Positions 1-6,265 of a stretch of DNA of 7,965 nt are shown piece by piece. The number at the start of each line of letters is the position of its first letter. The stretch's first letter is position 1. The DNA lies in assembly GCA_947165795.1 (NCBI GenBank), contig CAMVBP010000088.1, forward strand, positions 1 to 7,965. The letters run 5' to 3'. This DNA is from an uncultured Treponema sp. (GTDB taxonomy: Bacteria > Spirochaetota > Spirochaetia > Treponematales > Treponemataceae). The notes beneath the pieces are model-generated. The model saw only the letters and a program-made list of their open reading frames with translations, had not been told where the DNA came from and did not search any database. The position numbers were made by a program, and so were the translations under genes.

Positions 1-1
1 C

Positions 2-2116
2 AAAAAGTTTATAGCAAAGATGACCCGTATATATGGTCTTATAGTTTTAGTTTCACTTGGTAGCGTTACAATCTTAAACAGCTATTTTGTCTCTCAGGAT
101 GTACGCATTACGGCCGAAGAAAATAATCTTACTATTAATACGCGTTCGGCTTCTTCCGCACAGAATGAACTTAATACAATTCGTTCTAGTGTTCTTCAGC
201 TTCTTGATTTGGTGAACGTTGTTTCCGGCGGACAGAATTCAGTTCTTGCACGCCAGGCCGAGGCTTTCTTTTACGAAAGAAATCAGGATATTGCTGATAT
301 TCTGATTATTGGAATGGATAATTATTCTCCTTCCATTGAATTAAAAATGGAGAATTCAAGATTCTTTTCTTCCAATGAACTTGATACTTCCTGCGTAAAT
401 TTATTTATTAATCAGCGGCAGAATGAAATTGAACGCTGCTGCCGCGGCGAAACTATTGCTCTAAATGCGTCTCCGTATTTTACTCACAGCATTATGGCTC
501 TTTTACTTCCGTACAGGGAAAATGGTGAAGAGCAGTGCTGTATCATAATTTTTAGTATGGAAGGAATTTCTGACATTCTTGGAACCGGTTCTACTAATTC
601 AACTTTTATGATTAATGATAGTGATGAACTTTTGTGTCATCCGGATAATGAACGCGTTTTGAGCGGTCAGAGCATGAAGAATTATGAGCTTGTTCAAATA
701 ATGCGCGAAAATAATCAGAATAACGAAGATTCGCGTCAGATTCCGTTCGAGGTTATTGATGAAAATGGAAAGAAAACTCAGTATCTTGGTGCTTACCAGA
801 AATTGAGTATTGCAGATATTGTCGTATTAACGACAGTTCCTCTGGAAATTGTTCTTGAAGGTGTAAAAACTACAAGAAAAAATAATCTGTATCTTACAGC
901 TGTTGTTCTGTTTGTTTCCATTATTCTCATACTTTCTTTTGCCCGTTTTGCTATTTCCATTCATTTGCGCAGGCTTACTGCCGCCGCAGAAGAAATTCAG
1001 CAGGGTAACTTTAATACGGCAATTATAAATACTTTGAATATGAAGCGCCGGGACGAAATTGGCGTATTGAATAAGAGTACTAAAGATGAACAGGAATTCT
1101 TGAATACGTTTGCTCGCTTTACAAACCGAAACGTTGCAAAGGCTATTGCAAGAAAGGAAATTGACTTTGAACCGCATTTGAAGGACGTTACTATATTCTT
1201 TAGCGATATTCGAGGTTTTACTGCTATTTCTGATGGTTTTAAAAACAGATTTGGAGAAGAAAGCCCTCGTGAAATTATCGGCTTCTTGAATGACTATATG
1301 AGCCGAATGGTTAATTGTGTTACGATAAGCGGCGGTACAATTGATAAATTCGAAGGCGATGCTATTATGGCCGTTTGGGGAATTCTGCGCGATGACGACT
1401 TGAGCTTTGAGCTTTTGCCGGATAGAGATGCTAAAAAAGCTGAACTTGAAAAACTCCACAGAAAGAATGTTCAGAAGGATGCAATTGATGCAATCCGAGG
1501 AACTATTGCAATGCGTTATGCGCTTATGCAGTACAATAAAGATGCAGAAGCATTTACTAAGGCTCATCAGAATGAGGCAAAAGCTAAGTATAAACCTCAT
1601 ATTAGAATTGGATGCGGTATAAATACCGGTCGTGCAACCTGTGGTATTATGGGTAGTGAAGACAAGATGGAATATACTGCAATCGGAGACAGTGTTAACT
1701 TTGCAAGCCGAACCGAAAGTTCCAACAAGCCTTGTGGAACCGATATCCTTATAACAGAAGATACTTACAATCTTTTAAAGAAAGATTATATACGCTGTGA
1801 AGAAAATCATTTTACTCTTTCTCCGGAGAATCAAAGTAATGAAATTGTTGTTGAGATGATTCCTGTTGAATTTGAAGTAAAAGGAAAAGGTGCTCAGCAC
1901 TTCTTTGGCGTTGTAAATATGCCGAAATTTGATATTGAAGGATTTTTCAAAACTTCTGATAAAAACTTTGTTCTTGACAGAGACTGTGCAAGATGTGTTG
2001 GTCCGACAGGTCCTAAAACTTTAAACGAAGTAAGAAATTTACTTGGTATCCCTATCCCTGAATTTGAGAGTGTAAACTTGAATGAAGAAGAAAACAAGAT
2101 ACAGGTTAAGAAATGA
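2..2116 (+). CDS. Membrane-bound class III adenylate cyclase (Cache-like sensor, HAMP, cyclase domain), 5' partial
   Basis: Likely makes cAMP from ATP in the cytoplasm in response to a periplasmic signal. Numbering from the Met at nt 20: TM1 about 5-24; periplasmic domain about 25-287, resembling a double Cache sensor; TM2 about 290-316; HAMP about 317-362 ending in DEIGVL; catalytic domain about 385-640. Catalytic residues are all visible: metal-binding D396 (FFSDIRGFT) and D447 (KFEGD), purine-binding K443 and T553 (YTAIGDSVN), transition-state N560 and R564. The Lys/Thr pair predicts ATP rather than GTP. The catalytic domain has an extra charged stretch of roughly 35 residues (about 458-492), and a C-terminal tail (about 641-698) carries a CARC motif. 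The frame stays open upstream of nt 20 (KKFIAK before the Met) and no good Shine-Dalgarno precedes that ATG, so the gene probably starts outside the window. It overlaps the next gene by 35 nt. The cyclase call is secure; the sensor fold and ligand are inferred. Confidence 0.95.
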   Translation, partial: KKFIAKMTRIYGLIVLVSLGSVTILNSYFVSQDVRITAEENNLTINTRSASSAQNELNTIRSSVLQLLDLVNVVSGGQNSVLARQAEAFFYERNQDIADILIIGMDNYSPSIELKMENSRFFSSNELDTSCVNLFINQRQNEIERCCRGETIALNASPYFTHSIMALLLPYRENGEEQCCIIIFSMEGISDILGTGSTNSTFMINDSDELLCHPDNERVLSGQSMKNYELVQIMRENNQNNEDSRQIPFEVIDENGKKTQYLGAYQKLSIADIVVLTTVPLEIVLEGVKTTRKNNLYLTAVVLFVSIILILSFARFAISIHLRRLTAAAEEIQQGNFNTAIINTLNMKRRDEIGVLNKSTKDEQEFLNTFARFTNRNVAKAIARKEIDFEPHLKDVTIFFSDIRGFTAISDGFKNRFGEESPREIIGFLNDYMSRMVNCVTISGGTIDKFEGDAIMAVWGILRDDDLSFELLPDRDAKKAELEKLHRKNVQKDAIDAIRGTIAMRYALMQYNKDAEAFTKAHQNEAKAKYKPHIRIGCGINTGRATCGIMGSEDKMEYTAIGDSVNFASRTESSNKPCGTDILITEDTYNLLKKDYIRCEENHFTLSPENQSNEIVVEMIPVEFEVKGKGAQHFFGVVNMPKFDIEGFFKTSDKNFVLDRDCARCVGPTGPKTLNEVRNLLGIPIPEFESVNLNEEENKIQVKK

Positions 2117-4928
2117 TCTGATCGTTTCATTCTGGATTGCAGTCTTAATCTGTGTTTTGGGAGCTGCAATTAGTGCCACTTTTTTCTATAAAAGTTTTTT
2201 CAGGGCACTTTCCAAAATGAATGAAGCGCCAATCGCATCAATTACATTTAAATATAAAACAGCTCAGCGAAAATTTATTGATAGAGTAGTATGGGATAGA
2301 TTGCGTCAGAATTCTGCCGTTTATAATGGAGATACTATTCATACTTCTGATTTGTCTGAAGCAACTGTCTGGTTTGATGATGGTACTGTTCTTGACTTAA
2401 GCGAAAACACAATGGTTCAGATTTTTCTTCATGATAACGGAACTCTTGCGGCCGAACTTGGAGAAGGTAGTGCAACTGTAGATTCTTCTGATACAAGTGC
2501 CGGTGTTACTATTACTGCGGCAAATATTTCTGTTGATGTAAAAGCAGGTTCAAAACTTTTTGCGCAAAAATCTCAGGATAATAAAAACGTTATTATAAAT
2601 GTTGAAAAGGGAAATGCTTCTTTGGAAAGCGGCGGAATTGTCAGGGCCGGAGAAGCTGTAAATATTGATGATGCCGGAAGAAGAACTTCTGTTGTTTCTA
2701 TGAATTCTCCGGCTCCTTCTTCTAAAATTCTGTATTTTACAGAAAATGAATATTCCTTAAATTTTGAATGGACAGGTACTGATTTTACTAAAGATTATGA
2801 ATTAAAAATTTCTACCGATAAGGATTTTAATAATATTGTAAATTCTCTGCAGGTAAGCGGAATTAATAATCTTTCTGTTAATCTTGCAAACGGAACTTAT
2901 TACTGGAAAATGCAGGAAATTACAGGTGCTCCTGTAGAAGAAGACTTGTGTTCAGGTAAGTTCCAGTTAATTCAGTCATTAAAGCCGGAACTTATCGCTC
3001 CGGTTGCAGATTACAAATATAATTATAGAAAAAAGAAACCGGCCGTGCGATTTATCTGGACAGATTCTCCAACCGCAACGGCTTATAATTTTGTCATAGC
3101 AGATAATCCGGATTTACGTAATCCTGTAATAGAGCAGAGAACTTCAAGTTCTTCAAGTATTATTTCTACTTTGGGCCAGGGAAAATATTACTGGTCAGTA
3201 ACGCCGTTCTATACAATTAATAAAATTGGTCTTGCAAATCAATCCGAAGTAGGTAGCTTTGTAATTGAACAGCGCGGCGAAATGGAAAGTCCGGTTTTAA
3301 TGGTTCCGACAGACGGAAGCTTTGTAGACAGAACTCAGCAGAAAGGTTCAACGTTCTCGTGGAGAAGTGAGCCGGAAGCTTCTACTTACAAACTCAGAAT
3401 TGGAACTACAAAAGAATTTAGAAATGCAGTAATTGAACGTGAAGTAACAACTAACTATATTAATATTCCTTATGATGCGCTTCAGAATCTTGCAACAGGT
3501 CAATATTTCTGGAATGTTGTTTATGTAGATTCAGAAGGAAACTCTTCTCCTGTTTCCGAAACAAGAGAATTTTATGCATTAAATGGTACTGTTGAACAGC
3601 GAACAATATTCCCTCCGGACGGATATAATATTTGGCTTCCGCTTTTGACAGATACAAGATTCACATGGAAAACAAATATTTTACTTAATCATACAATTCA
3701 GATTGCAACAGATGAAAGATTCCGTTCGATTGTTTTTGAAGGTCAGTCTAATTCTTCTGCTTTTTCTGGAGTGAACCTTGATCTAGGAACTTATTACTGG
3801 CGTGTTGTTGCAAAAGATTCTGCCTTTGAAGCTGCAACTCAGCCAAAGGTTATAAATATCGTAAAAGGTCTGGACGCTCCAAGAATGATTGCGCCAACTT
3901 CAACAAGCAATGCGGTTGTAAGACCTGGAATTCCTTTTAAATTTAAATGGGCAGAAGTTGAAGGCGCTGAGTATTATCGTATTAAAATTTATGATACTTC
4001 CGGAGAAAAAGTTCTTATTGATGAGAACTTTATTGAAGATACTTCTTTTGAGATTAATCTGGATAAATATCCTGAAGGATATTATAAATGGGACATTCAG
4101 GCCTTTGCCAATGAAAATGAAATAAGTACCCGTTTAAACAGTAGTATAAATGACAGCCGTTTCTATTTACGAATTATCAGGCCTGTAGTTTTAAAGACTC
4201 CTTTGTACGGAACAACAATTGACGGATGGACTGCAAAAGAAAATGATACTTCTTTAAACTGGTATTCTTATGAAAACTTTGCAAGCGCAAATCTTGTATT
4301 CAGAAAAGTCAGCGGAACTTCTTCTAATGTTGTAGAAGAGGGAGCCTATATATTTGAAAAAGATTTAAAACAGGAAGTCTGGAACAGAAAAGGAAACGAA
4401 CAGTCGGTAGGAAGGCTTTCTTCGGGTATTTATGAATGGTGCGTAATTGCAGAAACTCCTGATGGTTATGATATTTCGAGCGAAGACACCTTTAGGTTTG
4501 AAGTTCTTCCTATTGAACCGTTTGCAGCACCTTCTCGTCCAAGACTTAATAATGGTCCAAAATTTAATGCTGATTATTTAAAGACCACCCGCAAGGAAAA
4601 TGACGGGCGTGCATATATAATATTTGAATGGGATTCCGTAAACCGCGCAACAGATTATATTGTTGAAATTTATAATTCAAATAAGAAATTGCTTTTGTCT
4701 GTACCAAATTACGGCGCTAATAATACTCAATTAAAATTTGAAGAGCTTGATAAGCTTGGTCAGGGAAAATTTTACTGGACAGTAAAAGCTGTTAGCTTTA
4801 ATGAGGAAAAGACCGAAATCTTTATTGATGGAAAACCAACTGCAAATCAGAATTTTGAAATAGATTTTACATTAAATAAAAACGGCGGAAACAGAAAAAC
4901 TTCGGGTGGTTTATATGGAAAGAATTAA
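2082..4928 (+). CDS. Membrane-anchored periplasmic FecR-domain protein with seven FN3-like repeats
   Basis: 948 residues. A short basic N-terminus (MKKKTRYRLRND) precedes one membrane segment (about 13-36), so the rest should be periplasmic. A FecR domain follows at about 60-195, with the typical G83-D84-T-I core, then SEATVWFDDGT and LSENTMVQI. Residues about 207-928 are seven tandem beta-sandwich modules, each opening with a P...F.W-type strand and closing with G-x-[YF]-x-W; the closing Trp are W275, W371, W477, W573, W670, W786 and W899. FecR domains are known from sigma-factor signalling, but only about 12 residues face the cytoplasm, too few for an anti-sigma domain, and no sigma factor or TonB receptor is nearby. 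A structural, ligand-binding or adhesin role is more likely. The ATG at 2082 is chosen because it keeps the whole anchor; GAGAG at 2066-2070 is a possible ribosome site. It overlaps the cyclase end by 35 nt and the next gene by 14 nt, implying coupled expression. Exact function unknown. Confidence 0.93.
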   Translation: MKKKTRYRLRNDLIVSFWIAVLICVLGAAISATFFYKSFFRALSKMNEAPIASITFKYKTAQRKFIDRVVWDRLRQNSAVYNGDTIHTSDLSEATVWFDDGTVLDLSENTMVQIFLHDNGTLAAELGEGSATVDSSDTSAGVTITAANISVDVKAGSKLFAQKSQDNKNVIINVEKGNASLESGGIVRAGEAVNIDDAGRRTSVVSMNSPAPSSKILYFTENEYSLNFEWTGTDFTKDYELKISTDKDFNNIVNSLQVSGINNLSVNLANGTYYWKMQEITGAPVEEDLCSGKFQLIQSLKPELIAPVADYKYNYRKKKPAVRFIWTDSPTATAYNFVIADNPDLRNPVIEQRTSSSSSIISTLGQGKYYWSVTPFYTINKIGLANQSEVGSFVIEQRGEMESPVLMVPTDGSFVDRTQQKGSTFSWRSEPEASTYKLRIGTTKEFRNAVIEREVTTNYINIPYDALQNLATGQYFWNVVYVDSEGNSSPVSETREFYALNGTVEQRTIFPPDGYNIWLPLLTDTRFTWKTNILLNHTIQIATDERFRSIVFEGQSNSSAFSGVNLDLGTYYWRVVAKDSAFEAATQPKVINIVKGLDAPRMIAPTSTSNAVVRPGIPFKFKWAEVEGAEYYRIKIYDTSGEKVLIDENFIEDTSFEINLDKYPEGYYKWDIQAFANENEISTRLNSSINDSRFYLRIIRPVVLKTPLYGTTIDGWTAKENDTSLNWYSYENFASANLVFRKVSGTSSNVVEEGAYIFEKDLKQEVWNRKGNEQSVGRLSSGIYEWCVIAETPDGYDISSEDTFRFEVLPIEPFAAPSRPRLNNGPKFNADYLKTTRKENDGRAYIIFEWDSVNRATDYIVEIYNSNKKLLLSVPNYGANNTQLKFEELDKLGQGKFYWTVKAVSFNEEKTEIFIDGKPTANQNFEIDFTLNKNGGNRKTSGGLYGKN
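2700..4867 (+). repeat. Seven tandem protein-level beta-sandwich modules in the FecR protein
   Basis: Protein-level repeat, diverged at DNA level. Closing motifs are GTYYW, GKYYW, GQYFW, GTYYW, GYYKW, GIYEW and GKFYW, with Trp at residues 275, 371, 477, 573, 670, 786 and 899 (spacings 96, 106, 96, 97, 116, 113). Each unit starts with a Pro-containing strand and an F/L-x-W core (for example FEW, FIW, FSW, FTW, FKW, LNW, FEW) followed by an A..Y...I strand. This resembles fibronectin type III or Y/W-rich periplasmic repeats; the fold is inferred. Confidence 0.85.
4904..4909 (+). promoter_or_regulatory. Probable ribosome binding site deciding the start of the barrel gene
   Basis: GGGTGG lies five bases before the ATG at 4915, inside the end of the FecR-protein gene. 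It supports the ATG at 4915 over the in-frame GTG at 4906, which sits within this site. It is an imperfect match to the consensus. Confidence 0.5.
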
Positions 4929-6264
4929 ATCATTCAGAACATTTTTTAAGATTTTCGCATTTTTTATTTTTGCCTTTGTATTTTCTGTAAATTCTTTTGC
5001 TGCAGGAAAAAAGAAGACTAAAAAATCAGATAAGAATGCTTATGTTTTTTATGATGAAAACTCTGAAGCAACAGATATTGAAGAAATGGAAGTTGATAAA
5101 ATTTCCGGACAAAAGCAGACAGAAATTCAAAACGAAATTGTTCAGCCGTTTGCATGGGAAAATGCCGGCGATGTTCTTTATTATGAAATTTTAATCGAAA
5201 AATTTAATGATGAATCTGAGCAGTGGGAAGAATATATTTATCACGAAACAGATGAAGAAGAAACAGAAGAATGTGTTATTTATTTAAATCCAATTTTGTC
5301 TCCTGGAAAATACCGTTCTACAATTAAGATTTATAATATTCTTGGAGTTCTTGAAGAAGAGATGACACAGGTCGCTGAATTTCCTGTTCTTCAGGCGTTC
5401 AAGCCGGAAATCCGAAACGTAACCTATTCTTTATATATGCGTCCGTTAATTTACCTTGATGATATAGATAATGATGGTATTATCGAAATTGAAGGACAGA
5501 ATCTTTTTATGCCTCAGACAGACAATCAGTATGAGGCTTACACTGAATATTACCTGCAGGGAAGGGCTTTTAAGATTCGCCCGACAGAAATTATTTCTCA
5601 TGACGATAGAAACAGAAAACTTACTTTTCAGTTTGATATGAGAACTCTTGATGTAGGAAACTATCACTTTGTTGCAAAAGATGCCAGTGGACTTCACTCT
5701 GATATAAATACAGCATCGGAGTTAACCGTAAAATTTAAAAAGGTTGTCGATCTGGATGTAAGTGCCGGCTATTTGTGTCCTGTAATTCTTCATGACGATA
5801 CACTTCCGACTTATATGGGCAGCCGGGTATGGCCTTTAAGTGCTCAGGCACGTATTTCGTTTATGTTCTTTAAAAGATCCTGGGGATATTTTGGTGCGGG
5901 TGTAAAGGCAACTGCAACAATGATGAAGCATAAATTCGAATACTACTCAATAGACGGAAATTTATTTTCGGGATACGGAATGTTTGTTTATCAGCTTCCA
6001 ATGTTTAAAAGACGAGTACTTCTTGATTTACACATTGGACCCGGCGTAACTTTCTACAATAACTTTGTATTCCATTTCTCTAATAATCTTGATTCTCCTC
6101 CATTAAATACATTAAGCATTTCCGCTAATGCAGGTTTTTCTGCGCAGATTTATATTAACAAGCGTTTATTTATAGAACCTGGATGTGATTATCAAGTAAC
6201 CTTTAACAGCGATTCTAATCTTGGAATAATTGGTCCTTTTGTCGGCGTTGGATGGCAGTTCTAA
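4915..6264 (+). CDS. Secreted beta-sandwich/IPT-like protein with C-terminal outer-membrane beta-barrel
   Basis: 449 residues from the ATG at 4915; an in-frame GTG at 4906 would add three. A basic N-terminus and a Phe-rich hydrophobic stretch (about 10-30) ending NSFA|AG form a typical signal peptide. A lysine-rich and then acidic linker follows to about 75. Residues about 77-155 form a beta-sandwich with FAWENAG and LSPGKYR (G131, Y133), resembling the modules of the upstream FecR protein. Residues about 160-270 look IPT/TIG-like (IEIEGQNLFMP, later VGNYHF at 247-252). From about 278 to the end, roughly eight amphipathic strands can be read, and the chain ends GVGWQF; a C-terminal Phe is a hallmark of beta-barrels inserted by BamA. 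I infer an outer-membrane protein with a periplasmic N-terminal part, perhaps touching the FecR protein. It overlaps that gene by 14 nt and precedes the GH95 gene by 1 nt. The family is not recognised by name. Confidence 0.9.
   Translation: MERIKSFRTFFKIFAFFIFAFVFSVNSFAAGKKKTKKSDKNAYVFYDENSEATDIEEMEVDKISGQKQTEIQNEIVQPFAWENAGDVLYYEILIEKFNDESEQWEEYIYHETDEEETEECVIYLNPILSPGKYRSTIKIYNILGVLEEEMTQVAEFPVLQAFKPEIRNVTYSLYMRPLIYLDDIDNDGIIEIEGQNLFMPQTDNQYEAYTEYYLQGRAFKIRPTEIISHDDRNRKLTFQFDMRTLDVGNYHFVAKDASGLHSDINTASELTVKFKKVVDLDVSAGYLCPVILHDDTLPTYMGSRVWPLSAQARISFMFFKRSWGYFGAGVKATATMMKHKFEYYSIDGNLFSGYGMFVYQLPMFKRRVLLDLHIGPGVTFYNNFVFHFSNNLDSPPLNTLSISANAGFSAQIYINKRLFIEPGCDYQVTFNSDSNLGIIGPFVGVGWQF
6250..6255 (+). 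promoter_or_regulatory. Possible ribosome binding site of the GH95 gene
   Basis: GGATGG ends ten bases before the ATG at 6266, within the last codons of the barrel gene. The spacing is slightly long. Because the stop codon (6262-6264) and the ATG are one base apart, reinitiation by ribosomes leaving the barrel gene may contribute. Confidence 0.4.
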
Positions 6265-6265
6265 T

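Noticed and set aside
827..1600. 257-codon open frame on the minus strand opposite the cyclase gene
   Set aside because: It lies antisense to the conserved catalytic domain, has a low-complexity Cys/Ser/Asn/Phe-rich product without recognisable domains, and is explained by codon bias of the + strand gene.
1407..1622. 71-codon + strand frame inside the cyclase gene
   Set aside because: Out-of-frame shadow of the cyclase insertion region, with no domain or ribosome site.
2082..2250. FecR protein as an ECF sigma-factor regulator
   Set aside because: No anti-sigma N-terminal domain, sigma factor gene or TonB receptor is present in the window.
4906..4908. GTG as start codon of the barrel gene
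   Set aside because: It lies within the probable ribosome site GGGTGG and would add only three residues before a normal ATG start at 4915.
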